DNA from: Pseudomonas hormoni
Lineage (GTDB): Bacteria; Pseudomonadota; Gammaproteobacteria; Pseudomonadales; Pseudomonadaceae
Reading direction: 5' to 3'
NCBI RefSeq assembly: GCF_018502625.1
Contig: NZ_CP075566.1
Span: forward strand, 5,521,001 to 5,585,000
Length of the DNA: 64,000 nt
Shown: piece after piece, positions 46,273 to 54,844 of the stretch
How the letters are laid out: every line of letters begins with the position of its first letter
How positions within the stretch are numbered: the first letter of the stretch is position 1
Translations under genes and position numbers: made by a program
Notes under the pieces: generated by a model
What the model saw: only the letters and a program-made list of their open reading frames with translations
Database searches by the model: none
Told to the model about the DNA's origin: nothing

Positions 46273-47148
46273 TTACGGCTGCGACTGCGGCTGGACCGCG
46301 GCGGAATCCAGCGGCTGATAAGGTTGCAGAACGGTGTCGCGTTGCTCGCCCAAAACCCAGGCGAAACCCGAATACATCACCACCAGGCAGACCACGGTGA
46401 ACAACACCACCATCCACGCCGGCACGATGCGCACCAGGCTGCGGCGCTGATCGTTCAAGCCTTCCCAATGCGGCGACAGCTCGCGCGGCACGTCGCCGCG
46501 CAGCTGACGAATCTGGCGATACAAGGCGTCGCGGATGCCTTCGAGTTCGAGCATGCCGCGCGCCTGCACGCGGTACTTGCCTTCGAAACCGAGGGACAGG
46601 CACAGGTACATCAGCTCCAGCATCGGCAGGTGCTTGACCGGGTTTTTCGACAGGCGATCCAGCAACTGGAAGAACTTCTCGCCACCGAAGGTTTCGTTGT
46701 GGAAGCTGCTGAGCAGACTCATCTGCGACCACTCGCTTTCGTTGCCCCACGGCGTGGTCACGACGGCTTCGTCGACCACGGTGCAGAGCACGTAACGGGC
46801 GGCCATCACCTGGCTGCTTTCGGCGCCGTTGTGCAGTGCGCGCACTTCAAACAGTTTCAGCCCGGCGGTCAGGCGCTCGTTGAGCGCGTACATGTCTTCG
46901 CGGGTGTCGCTGTGCTTGAGGCGCACCACTTCCGACAACAGGTCGGAACCGGCGGCCACCAGCGAATTGAGGCTGATGTTGAACGACTCCGCCGGACGCA
47001 GGCGCGCGGCGTAGATCATTCGTTCTTCGAGCTGTTCGAAACGCGGCGGTGCAGCGAAGTCAGTCAGCGGACTTTGCGCCGGGCCGTGGCCCTGGCGGTC
47101 GAGCAAGACGGTTTTATCGTCCTGATGGTGTTCCATGTCCTTGATCAT
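46273..47148 (-). CDS. tssL: T6SS inner-membrane complex protein TssL (DotU)
   Basis: A 291-residue DotU/IcmH-type protein. The cytoplasmic domain has the family blocks YVLCTVVDEAVVTTPWG, SEWSQMSLLSSFHNETFGGEKFF and MLELMYLCLSLGFEGKYRV. One C-terminal membrane helix (AWMVVLFTVVCLVVMYSGFAWVLG) is followed by a short periplasmic tail. No OmpA-like peptidoglycan-binding extension is present, as in HSI-II DotU2. It partners TssM. It lies 5 bases after tssK. Confidence 0.95.
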   Translation of the reverse strand: MIKDMEHHQDDKTVLLDRQGHGPAQSPLTDFAAPPRFEQLEERMIYAARLRPAESFNISLNSLVAAGSDLLSEVVRLKHSDTREDMYALNERLTAGLKLFEVRALHNGAESSQVMAARYVLCTVVDEAVVTTPWGNESEWSQMSLLSSFHNETFGGEKFFQLLDRLSKNPVKHLPMLELMYLCLSLGFEGKYRVQARGMLELEGIRDALYRQIRQLRGDVPRELSPHWEGLNDQRRSLVRIVPAWMVVLFTVVCLVVMYSGFAWVLGEQRDTVLQPYQPLDSAAVQPQSQP

Positions 47149-47153
47149 GTCGG

Positions 47154-48485
47154 TCAGTTCCTGATGGCCCAGAATTTCAGTTCAAGCTCGGCAAATTCGC
47201 CGGACACGTGGAACGCGAAGCCGCCGGAGCGCTCGAGTTGCGCCAGGTCTTCGGAACTGAGTTCGAGGATGAAATAGGTTTTGTTGGAGTGGAACGCGAT
47301 CTGCCGCGGGGCCACCGGCAACGGTTTGACCTTGATGCCTGGCAGATGCAGGTTGACCAGTTGGCGGATGCGCTCCACCGGGCCGACCTTGAGGTGCGCC
47401 GGCAAGCGGTGGCGCAGTTCTTCGGAGTCGCAGTTGGCACTGGCCGCGAGCACGAACGACGCCGAGCCCAGCAGTTTGTGGTCGTGCAACGGCGACACGA
47501 TGATCCCGTACTGACGCGCTTGCAGGACCAGTTCGATGGCGTGCTGTTCGAGCACCATCGACAGCACCTGACGAATCGCTTCCATCAGTTTGCGGAAGCT
47601 CGCGCCCTGATCGCTGTGCTGGTAACGGCTGTCCAGGCGCGGGCGTTTGCTGTCGCTGGAGAAGGTCGCCAGATCGCCGAGCATGGTCAGCAGCGTGCGG
47701 TACAACTCTTCCGGGTGAACCTGCTCCAGGCCGAGGTAGTGACGCAGCAACAGTTCGGTGCGGTTGATCAGTTGCAGCATCATGAAGTCGCCGACTTCCG
47801 CGCCGCCAACCTTGCCGTTGGAGCGAATGCGCTCGGCGATGGTGTCGCCCCGGTGACCGAGCATGCTGATCACTTCTTTCAGGCACGACAGCAGGTAGCT
47901 GGAGGAATGCGCCTGAATGTAGGTCGGCACGAAATCCGGATCGAGGCTGATCACGCCGTCGGGCGTGGTATCGAGCACGTCGCAGATCTTCAGCTTCACG
48001 TAGGCCTGATCGCTCTGCTGCTCGCCGAGCAACAATTTGAAGTCCGGACGACCACAGCTGACCTGGCTAGCGGAATCGTCGCCGGCGTTGGAGTCGGCCA
48101 CTTCGGCTTCGTACGCGGTATAACGCGCCAGCACGTCGGATTGCTCCGGGCGGCGGGACTCGATGTGGTTACCGGTCACCAGTGGCAGCGCCAGATAAAT
48201 CGGCGTGTTGCCGGTGTTTGGCGGCACGTCCAGCGCCAGCGGCTCGGTGTTGCCGCCGAGTTCGAACAGGCTGCCGTCCGGCAGAATCCCCGAGGCCTGG
48301 CTGATCACCAGTTTGCCCATGTTGAGGAACTGCAAATCGATGTCGAGATTCAGGAAACCCCAGGTGTAACTGCCCAGCAACTGGGTGCGGGTCTTCATCT
48401 GGTGATCGTAGTAACGATCGTTGTGCTGGAAGTGCTGCGGACGCAGCAGCATGCCTTCCTGCCAAATGACTTTATGGGAATTCAT
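47154..48485 (-). CDS. tssK: T6SS baseplate protein TssK
   Basis: A 443-residue TssK beginning with the family N-terminus SHKVIWQEGMLLRPQHFQHN. Further marks are YTWGFLNLDIDLQFL, ILPDGSLFELG and the C-terminal KTYFILELS and AELELKFWAIR. TssK is a trimeric adapter that links the baseplate (TssFG) to the membrane complex (TssLM). It starts 3 bases before the tssJ stop region and 2 bases after it, in the tssJ-tssK-tssL order. Confidence 0.95.
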   Translation of the reverse strand: MNSHKVIWQEGMLLRPQHFQHNDRYYDHQMKTRTQLLGSYTWGFLNLDIDLQFLNMGKLVISQASGILPDGSLFELGGNTEPLALDVPPNTGNTPIYLALPLVTGNHIESRRPEQSDVLARYTAYEAEVADSNAGDDSASQVSCGRPDFKLLLGEQQSDQAYVKLKICDVLDTTPDGVISLDPDFVPTYIQAHSSSYLLSCLKEVISMLGHRGDTIAERIRSNGKVGGAEVGDFMMLQLINRTELLLRHYLGLEQVHPEELYRTLLTMLGDLATFSSDSKRPRLDSRYQHSDQGASFRKLMEAIRQVLSMVLEQHAIELVLQARQYGIIVSPLHDHKLLGSASFVLAASANCDSEELRHRLPAHLKVGPVERIRQLVNLHLPGIKVKPLPVAPRQIAFHSNKTYFILELSSEDLAQLERSGGFAFHVSGEFAELELKFWAIRN

Positions 48486-48487
48486 GA

Positions 48488-48997
48488 TCAGTCATCCGCC
48501 TTGGCGAGCGTTTCGTTGCTGTTGCGAATACCGGCCTGATCAAGGGTCAAATCAGCCTCGGTGACTTCCACCGGCGTGACTTGCACCGTGTAGCGCCATT
48601 TGGTTTCCGGCAGGTCGCGATAGGCCGCGAGGATCCCGACGTAACGGCTACCCTCTTCCACGCTGAGCTTGAGTTCGATGGTTTCACCCGGGCGCAGTTC
48701 GAGTTCTTCGCTGGCCACCAGGTCCGGGGCCAGGGATTCCTTGGCGCGCTCGTACAGGCTGAAGAAGTCGGCGTTCTCGAAGGTCACCGGGTGCTTGAGC
48801 TCGAACAGACGCACGACGATCGGCGACGGACGCCCGTTGAGGTCCGGGTTCAGCTGATCGCTGCCGGTGAGCTTCAGGTTGACTTTGGTCACTTTGGAAT
48901 ACGGCGACAGCGACGAACAGCCGGCCAGCAGCACCACGGCCATGAGCGCCGTCAGCGTCTTGAAAAAAGCGGTCGAGCAGCGAGACATGCGCATCAT
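48488..48997 (-). CDS. tssJ: T6SS outer-membrane lipoprotein TssJ
   Basis: A 169-residue lipoprotein. The signal peptide runs to the lipobox VLLAGC at residue 26, so the mature protein begins at Cys. The mature part has SSLSPYSKVTKVNLKLTG, then IVVRLFELKHPVTFENADFFSLYER, the conserved TssJ core with the segment that contacts TssM, and the ending VTEADLTLDQ. It anchors the TssM periplasmic domain in the outer membrane. The start is one of two adjacent ATGs at 48997/48994; the first overlaps the fha stop. Confidence 0.93.
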   Translation of the reverse strand: MMRMSRCSTAFFKTLTALMAVVLLAGCSSLSPYSKVTKVNLKLTGSDQLNPDLNGRPSPIVVRLFELKHPVTFENADFFSLYERAKESLAPDLVASEELELRPGETIELKLSVEEGSRYVGILAAYRDLPETKWRYTVQVTPVEVTEADLTLDQAGIRNSNETLAKADD

Positions 48998-50190
48998 CCT
49001 TGGTGGTCGGTGTGAAGGGTGGAAATCAGGCGGATCTGTTCTTCGTACGCCTGAGCGAAGTCGCGGGCCAGCAGGCGCTCGCTCCAGTCATCGTCCTGAC
49101 GCAGGGCCTGGTGATAACGACCGTAGGCTCTCCAGCGGCTGCCGGACGTGGCCAGCAGCGGCTTGTTGTCGCGTTCGAAACGCAGGGTCAATTGCTGTGG
49201 CGAGAAGTGCTCCAGCGTGCCGCGAACGGCGGCGCGGCTGGCGGTCAACAGCGCCACCTGATGCGCCTGCAAGTCGCGGAAGGCTCGAGAGATCGACTGC
49301 TCCGCCGGCAACTGGCCCGGCTTGTTCGGCTGCAACAGAATGCCCAGCGCTTCACCGGCATCGACGGCGAACTTCAGCGGGTTTTTGTGGGTGCCTTGCA
49401 CGGTGGTCTGGGCCAGACGCAGTTCGTTTTTCAGTTCGCTGCGGGTGCGCAGGCTCTGCTGCAAACCGCCGACGCTTTGCTTGAGCAGGCGTGCAGCGTT
49501 CAGCGCCAGGGCTTCGCGGGCGTCGTGGTCGAGGCCTTTGAGGTCCACGCCCAAGGCGGCACCGAAGTGCTCCCAGAAACCTTCGCTTTGACGCTCACGC
49601 GCTTTCGGCACCGGGGCTGGCGCAGGTTCGGCCGGGGCGTCGATCAGCTCCGGCACCATCAGGCTTTCCATGTCAATGCGCGCATAGTCGGCGCGCTGAC
49701 GGGTGTCCTCGATAGTGGTGCTCGGGGAGATCAGTTCGTCGATTTCCGAGTACACGCGCTCTTGCTGATCAAGGGCGTTCAGCGGATCGAGGTCGAGGAA
49801 CGCGTCGTCCGGAATGATGCTGCCTGCGGCTTGCGGGCGACCGACTTCCACGTCGAAAGTCGCCGGGTCGCGCACCAGCCGCGCGCGGATCTCGAAATCA
49901 CCCAGCACGTAGGTGCTGCCATGCTCGATGCGCATCGGTTCGCCCTTGCGCAGGCGTGCGCCGCTTTCGCCATCCTGGACACCGTTGCTGCTGGTGTCGG
50001 TCAGGAAGAACGTGCCTTCGCGAAAGCTGATGTCCACATGGTGATTGGACAGATGACGTTTGCGGTCGGGGATGATCCAGTCGCAATCCTCGCCCCGGCC
50101 AATCACGCCACCGGCCTGCTTGAAGGTCTTCTGGCACAGCTCCGTTGGCACGAACTGCTTGGTGTTGAGCATTTCGAAAACCAGTTCCAT
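48994..50190 (-). CDS. fha: T6SS FHA-domain protein (Fha2/TagH)
   Basis: A 398-residue protein. Residues ~1-100 form a forkhead-associated domain with GGVIGRGEDCDWIIPDRKRHLSNHH and FLTDTSSNGV, the typical GR..SN..SNG residues for phosphothreonine binding. The C-terminal half is the TagH/ImpI region with FWEHFGAALGVDLKGLDHDARE. It is expected to be the target of the kinase Stk and phosphatase Stp encoded downstream, coupling phosphorylation to assembly. The ATG at 50190 has AAGGAG upstream. Its start is separated from the orfX stop by 17 bases. Confidence 0.9.
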   Translation of the reverse strand: MELVFEMLNTKQFVPTELCQKTFKQAGGVIGRGEDCDWIIPDRKRHLSNHHVDISFREGTFFLTDTSSNGVQDGESGARLRKGEPMRIEHGSTYVLGDFEIRARLVRDPATFDVEVGRPQAAGSIIPDDAFLDLDPLNALDQQERVYSEIDELISPSTTIEDTRQRADYARIDMESLMVPELIDAPAEPAPAPVPKARERQSEGFWEHFGAALGVDLKGLDHDAREALALNAARLLKQSVGGLQQSLRTRSELKNELRLAQTTVQGTHKNPLKFAVDAGEALGILLQPNKPGQLPAEQSISRAFRDLQAHQVALLTASRAAVRGTLEHFSPQQLTLRFERDNKPLLATSGSRWRAYGRYHQALRQDDDWSERLLARDFAQAYEEQIRLISTLHTDHQG

Positions 50191-50207
50191 GGTGATACTC
50201 CTTGCGG

Positions 50208-50348
50208 TCACTTGCCGCGATTGACCGCCTGCGGATCACCCAATGGGCGATAGGTGTTGTCGTTGAATTTGTAATTGCCGCTGCAGCCGCCGAGGCCGCA
50301 TAGAACGACGAGGGTCAGCAGGACGGCTTGCCAGTGACGAACAGACAT
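50208..50348 (-). CDS. 46-residue T6SS-associated lipoprotein (orfX)
   Basis: A small gene I found by reading the gap before fha. It encodes 46 residues: MSVRHWQAVLLTLVVLCGLG followed by the lipobox LGGC at Cys22, then SGNYKFNDNTYRPLG and ending NRGK. GGAG lies 8 bases before the ATG at 50348. The position between sfa and fha is that of the small PA1664 (orfX) gene in HSI-II of P. aeruginosa. A signal of ~21 residues leaves only about 25 residues on the mature lipoprotein. Role is unknown; it may aid the envelope complex. Confidence 0.75.
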   Translation of the reverse strand: MSVRHWQAVLLTLVVLCGLGGCSGNYKFNDNTYRPLGDPQAVNRGK

Positions 50349-50654
50349 CAGAGGGTCTCCAGGGGTAGACAAAGCACAAAGCGCCGGCCTGGTTGGGCGG
50401 CGCTGTCAGAAGCGAATGAGGTTGATTGGATGGCTCTAATCCAGGGTTGAGAGCAGATCCTCTGTGGCGAGGGAGCTTGCTCCCGCTCGGCTGCGAAGCA
50501 GTCGTGAATCAGCAGATGCGGTTTGACTGATGCACCGCGGCGCATGGTTTTTGGGCTGCTGCGCAGCCCAGCGGGAGCAAGCTCCCTCGCCACAGGGAAT
50601 TCGCTGGCCACAGGGGGTATTCCAACCAAGGTGATTGGGTGGCAGAAATCGAGA
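50349..50654. other. Gap inside the T6SS locus (sfa to orfX) with a REP element
   Basis: A 306-base gap interrupts an otherwise tightly packed operon. Half of it is the REP palindrome at 50463-50594. No T-rich terminator and no -24/-12 sigma-54 promoter could be found by eye in the remainder. It may separate transcripts upstream (tssA to sfa) and downstream (orfX to vgrG), and a promoter for the latter would have to be here. Confidence 0.5.
50463..50594. repeat. REP/REPIN palindrome inside the T6SS locus
   Basis: TGTGGCGAGGGAGCTTGCTC on the left and GAGCAAGCTCCCTCGCCACA on the right, with a ~90-base centre. It is the only REP element within the 30-kb T6SS region. Confidence 0.87.
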
Positions 50655-52172
50655 TCAGCCATCGAAATCACCCAAATTGATATTCAGGCGCCCGAGGCGG
50701 TACAGCAGCGTGCGGCGTGGCAGGCCGAGTTCGCGGGCGGCGAGGGTCTGGTTGCCGTCGTTTTTGCGCAGGCAGTCGAGCAGCAGGCTGCGTTCGACCT
50801 GCTCCAGGCGTTCGCGCAGGTTCAGGCTGTTGTCTTCCGGCATGGCTTCCATGCGCAGGGAGAAATGCTCGGCCAGCAACTCGCCGCCCTCGCACAGCAA
50901 CACCGCACGCTCGACCAGGCCTTTGAGTTCGCGCACGTTGCCGGGGAAGGCATAACCGGACAGGTGATCCAGCGCCGCATCGGACCAACGCACCGCGTCG
51001 CGCTGCAAAAACGAGCACGCCTTGTCGGCGAAATGCCGGGCCAGATCGAGGATGTCGCCTTCGCGCTGACGCAGGGCCGGCAACTCGATCGGGAATTGCG
51101 CGAGGCGGTAATACAAGTCCTCGCGGAATTTGCCTTCACTCACCAGCACCGACAAATCCCGGTGCGTCGCGGCGATGATGCGTACATCGATCTTGTGGGT
51201 GTCGTTGGAACCCAGCGGGCGGATCTCGCCTTCCTGCAACACGCGCAATAACTTGGCTTGCAGCGACAACGGCATGTCGCCGATTTCATCGAGCAACAAG
51301 GTGCCGCCATTGGCCGCGTCGAACAGCCCGGCGCGATCGCGATCAGCACCGGTGAACGCGCCTTTGCGGTAGCCGAACAGCTCGCTTTCCAGCAGGTTCT
51401 CGGGGAACGCCGCGCAGTTCTGCACGATGAAGGCCTGGGACCGGCGCGGGCCACAGTCGTGAATGGCGCGGGCGACCACTTCCTTGCCGGTGCCGGTTTC
51501 GCCGCGCAGCAGCACGGTGTAAGGGCTGTGCAGGACTTTGCTGATCAGCGAATAGGTTTCGCGCATCGCCTTGCTCTTGCCGATCAGGCCGTAACCACTG
51601 GCACTCGGGACGCTGACCTTCATCGGCCGTGCATCACCGGCCGGCTGGCGCAGACGGTGCAGCAAATGCAGTTGGCCAAGTACAAACGAACCCAGTTGAC
51701 CGAGGGAATCGGCGAAACCTTGCAGGTCGATGTGTCGGCGACTGGCGCACAGCAACAAGCCTTCGACAGCCTTCTGCTGATTGACCAGCGGCACGCACAG
51801 CAGCGACTGCCAGGGCGTGGCCTGCGGTGGCAGGAAACTGGTTTCGTGCAGGCTGCCGCTCAGTTCGCCGAGGCTCACCACACGGTTCTGGCACAGGGCG
51901 AATTGCAGCAGTTGCTCACCGTTGTAATCCGCCGGCAGGCTCGCCGATTCACGCGGTTGCAGAATGCCGTTGAGGCACTCGGCGTTCATCCCCAGACAGG
52001 TGTGGGTCGCGTCCAGCAGATACAGCTGCGTCAACTCGCACCCGCTGAGCTCCGCCACACCGCGCACGAAGTCACCCAGCAGCGCAGCGCCGTCCGCCGC
52101 GCGCGACAGGCTGGCGAACTGCGCCAGCAAGGCTTCGGCATACACCAGCGGCTGCGGCACTTGAGTGAACAT
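50655..52172 (-). CDS. sfa2: Sigma-54-dependent transcriptional activator (Sfa2-like)
   Basis: A 505-residue enhancer-binding protein. An N-terminal GAF-like sensory domain (~1-175) is followed by an AAA+ domain with Walker A GETGTGKE at 224-231, the sigma-54 contact loop GAFTGA at 271-276, Walker B TLLLDEIGDMP and the arginine-finger region. A Fis-type helix-turn-helix ends the chain (NQTLAARELGLPRRTLLYRLGRL). It should activate sigma-54 promoters, in HSI-II those of T6SS genes including hcp/vgrG loci. The start at 52172 (MFTQVPQPL) has GAGG upstream; it lies 10 bases after clpV. Confidence 0.9.
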   Translation of the reverse strand: MFTQVPQPLVYAEALLAQFASLSRAADGAALLGDFVRGVAELSGCELTQLYLLDATHTCLGMNAECLNGILQPRESASLPADYNGEQLLQFALCQNRVVSLGELSGSLHETSFLPPQATPWQSLLCVPLVNQQKAVEGLLLCASRRHIDLQGFADSLGQLGSFVLGQLHLLHRLRQPAGDARPMKVSVPSASGYGLIGKSKAMRETYSLISKVLHSPYTVLLRGETGTGKEVVARAIHDCGPRRSQAFIVQNCAAFPENLLESELFGYRKGAFTGADRDRAGLFDAANGGTLLLDEIGDMPLSLQAKLLRVLQEGEIRPLGSNDTHKIDVRIIAATHRDLSVLVSEGKFREDLYYRLAQFPIELPALRQREGDILDLARHFADKACSFLQRDAVRWSDAALDHLSGYAFPGNVRELKGLVERAVLLCEGGELLAEHFSLRMEAMPEDNSLNLRERLEQVERSLLLDCLRKNDGNQTLAARELGLPRRTLLYRLGRLNINLGDFDG

Positions 52173-52182
52173 CACACCCACC

Positions 52183-54831
52183 TCAGGCGAACTCGCAGGT
52201 CACGCTGGCACCGCCGTCGAGCGTCGCGTGGACACGCTTGAGGCTTTCCCCGGTGGCCATCGCATCGAGCAAGCGGTCAGCCACCAGCGGCAGCACGTGC
52301 AGGTCAAGCAAGTGGTCGATCAGACGCGCACCGCTGTCGCTTTGGGTGCAGCGTTCGGCCAGGTGATCGACGAGGTCTTGCGAGTAGCTGAAATCCAGCT
52401 GACGACGGTTCAGGCGCTCGCCCAGACGACCGAGTTTGATTTCGATCAGCTCGCGCAGCACCGGACCGCCAACCGGGTAGTAAGGCACCACACGCATGCG
52501 CGCCAGCAGCGCCGGCTTGAAGTGTTTGCTCAGCACCGGGCGAATGGTTTCTTCGAGCACTTCAGCAGTCGGCCGCGCGCCGTTTTCGCAGAGTTCGCTG
52601 ATGCGGTCGCTGCCCAGGTTCGAGGTCATCAGGATCAGCGTGTTGCGGAAGTCGATCTCGCGTCCTTCGCCGTCGTTGGCCACGCCTTTGTCGAAGATTT
52701 GGTAGAACAGATTGAGCACATCCGGGTCGGCCTTCTCGACTTCATCGAGCAGCACGACCGAGTACGGCTTTTGACGCACGGCTTCGGTGAGCATGCCGCC
52801 CTCGCCGTAACCGACGTAACCCGGCGGCGCACCGATCAGGCGCGAGACGGTGTGCTTCTCCTGGAACTCGGACATGTTGATGGTGGTGATGAAACGATCG
52901 CCGCCGTACAGCAAGTCTGCGAGGGCCAGCGCGGTTTCGGTCTTGCCGACGCCGCTCGGGCCGACCAGCAGGAACACGCCGACCGGTGCATCCGGTTTAT
53001 TCAGGCCGGCAGCGGTGGCGCGCATCGAGCGGTCCAGTGCGTGAACGGCTTGTTCCTGACCACGGATGCGAGTGCGCAGGTCGGTGGCGAAACTGGCGAC
53101 CTTGGCGTTGTGTTCGCGGGCCAGTTGCGCCAATGGCACGCCGGTCCAGGCGCTGATCACTTCGGCGACCAGGCGCGGGCAGACTTCGAAGCTCACCAGG
53201 CGTTCTTTGACCTGCAGCTCGGTCAGGGCTTTGTGAGTTTCGTTGAGCGCGGCTTCCAGGGTCTCGACGCTTTGCGCTTCGTCCACCGCCAGCGTTTCGA
53301 TCACGGTGCCTTCGGCGTCTTCTTCAACCGTAACGATTGGCTCTACGGCTGCCGCTTCGCGGGCCTTGGCCAGTAGCTGACGCAGATCCAGCAAGCGCTC
53401 GGCCAGTTCTTTCTGCTCGGTCCACAGCGTTTCGAGGGCGACCATTTCATCTTCGGCAGCGGCCAGACGATCTTCCAGAGCGTCCAGCGCTTCGTGATCG
53501 ATCAGCAAACCAGCTTCAGCATCACGACGCAACGCCTGGCGCTGACGGCCCCCTTCAGCTAGTTCGCCACGCAGGCGCTCAAGGCTTTCCGGCGCGGCGG
53601 CGAGGCTGATGCGTACGCGGGCGCACGCAGTGTCGAGCACGTCGACGGCTTTGTCCGGCAACTGACGACCCGCGAGGTAACGGGCGGACAATTCGGCCGC
53701 CGCCACCACTGCGTCATCGCGCAGGTAGATGCCGTGGCTCTTCTCGTAAACCTGAGCCAGGCCACGGAGGATCGTCACCGCTTCGCTGACGGTCGGTTCG
53801 TGCAGTTGCACCGGTTGGAAACGACGGGCCAGCGCCGGGTCTTTTTCGAAGTACTTCTTGTACTCCGCCCAGGTGGTAGCGGCGATGGTGCGCAACTCGC
53901 CACGGGCCAAGGCTGGTTTGAGCAGGTTGGCCGCATCGGAACCGCCGGCGTTGCCACCCGCGCCGATCAGCGTGTGAGCTTCGTCGATGAACAGGATGAT
54001 CGGTTTCGGCGACGCTTTGACTTCGTCGATCACGCCTTTGAGGCGACGTTCGAACTCACCTTTGACGCTGGCGCCGGCCTGCAACAGGCCCATGTCCAGC
54101 GACAGCAGCTCCACGCCTTTCAACACTTGCGGCACTTCACCAGCCGCAATGCGCGACGCCAGGCCTTCGACGATCGCGGTTTTACCGACGCCGGCTTCAC
54201 CGACCACAATCGGATTGTTCTTGCGGCGACGGGCGAGGATGTCGACCATCTGCCGGATCGCGCCGTCGCGGCACAGCACTGGGTCGAGTTTGCCGTCGCG
54301 GGCCTGTTGCGTCAGGTTGTGGGTGAAGCGCTCCAGCAGCGACTCCCCCGGCACGGCCGGTTTGCCGGTGGCCGGTTGCTCTTTCTGCGACAAGGCAAAT
54401 TCTTTCAGGCGCTCGATGTTCAGCTTGGCCAGCAACGACTGATAGCGGCTGCCCGCGTAGCGCATCGGGTTGCGCAGCAGCGCGAGGATCAACGCGGCTT
54501 GCTCGACCTGGCTCTGGCCCAGTTCAAGGTTGGCCACCAGCAACGCATCCTGCAGCCACTGCACCAGTTCCGGGGCAAACACCGGATTGCGCGAGGCGCT
54601 GTGCTCGACCCGCGATTGCAACGCGGCGCTCAGCTCGCCGGCATCCACTTCGGCGTCTTGCAGCGCGCGTGCGAGCAGGCCTTGCGGGCGCTCCAGCAGG
54701 CCCAGCAGCAAGTCTTCGACGAGGATCTTGCTGCCGCCACGGGCGACGCAGCGTTCGGCAGAACTTTCCAGATCACGGCGGGTTTCGGCGTCCAGCGCCT
54801 GGATAAGTTGTTGCAGGTCTACGTTGATCAT
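52183..54831 (-). CDS. clpV: T6SS AAA+ ATPase ClpV (TssH)
   Basis: An 882-residue ClpV. The N-terminal domain has LLLGLLERPQ and the two-repeat Clp N fold. NBD1 has Walker A GEAGVGKT at 211-218 and Walker B ILFIDEAHTLIGAGG. A coiled-coil middle region (~residues 410-540) follows. NBD2 has Walker A GPSGVGKT near residue 615 and SVVLLDEVEKADPDV. ClpV recognises contracted TssBC sheath and disassembles it for recycling. It starts 13 bases after tssG. Confidence 0.95.
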   Translation of the reverse strand: MINVDLQQLIQALDAETRRDLESSAERCVARGGSKILVEDLLLGLLERPQGLLARALQDAEVDAGELSAALQSRVEHSASRNPVFAPELVQWLQDALLVANLELGQSQVEQAALILALLRNPMRYAGSRYQSLLAKLNIERLKEFALSQKEQPATGKPAVPGESLLERFTHNLTQQARDGKLDPVLCRDGAIRQMVDILARRRKNNPIVVGEAGVGKTAIVEGLASRIAAGEVPQVLKGVELLSLDMGLLQAGASVKGEFERRLKGVIDEVKASPKPIILFIDEAHTLIGAGGNAGGSDAANLLKPALARGELRTIAATTWAEYKKYFEKDPALARRFQPVQLHEPTVSEAVTILRGLAQVYEKSHGIYLRDDAVVAAAELSARYLAGRQLPDKAVDVLDTACARVRISLAAAPESLERLRGELAEGGRQRQALRRDAEAGLLIDHEALDALEDRLAAAEDEMVALETLWTEQKELAERLLDLRQLLAKAREAAAVEPIVTVEEDAEGTVIETLAVDEAQSVETLEAALNETHKALTELQVKERLVSFEVCPRLVAEVISAWTGVPLAQLAREHNAKVASFATDLRTRIRGQEQAVHALDRSMRATAAGLNKPDAPVGVFLLVGPSGVGKTETALALADLLYGGDRFITTINMSEFQEKHTVSRLIGAPPGYVGYGEGGMLTEAVRQKPYSVVLLDEVEKADPDVLNLFYQIFDKGVANDGEGREIDFRNTLILMTSNLGSDRISELCENGARPTAEVLEETIRPVLSKHFKPALLARMRVVPYYPVGGPVLRELIEIKLGRLGERLNRRQLDFSYSQDLVDHLAERCTQSDSGARLIDHLLDLHVLPLVADRLLDAMATGESLKRVHATLDGGASVTCEFA

Positions 54832-54844
54832 TGGTCATCTGTCC

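Noticed and set aside
42630..46400. A plus-strand open frame of more than 1200 codons
   Set aside because: It is the antisense of tssM. High GC keeps the opposite frame open; the translation is rich in His, Arg, Gln and Ala with no domains, while the minus-strand frame is a full TssM.
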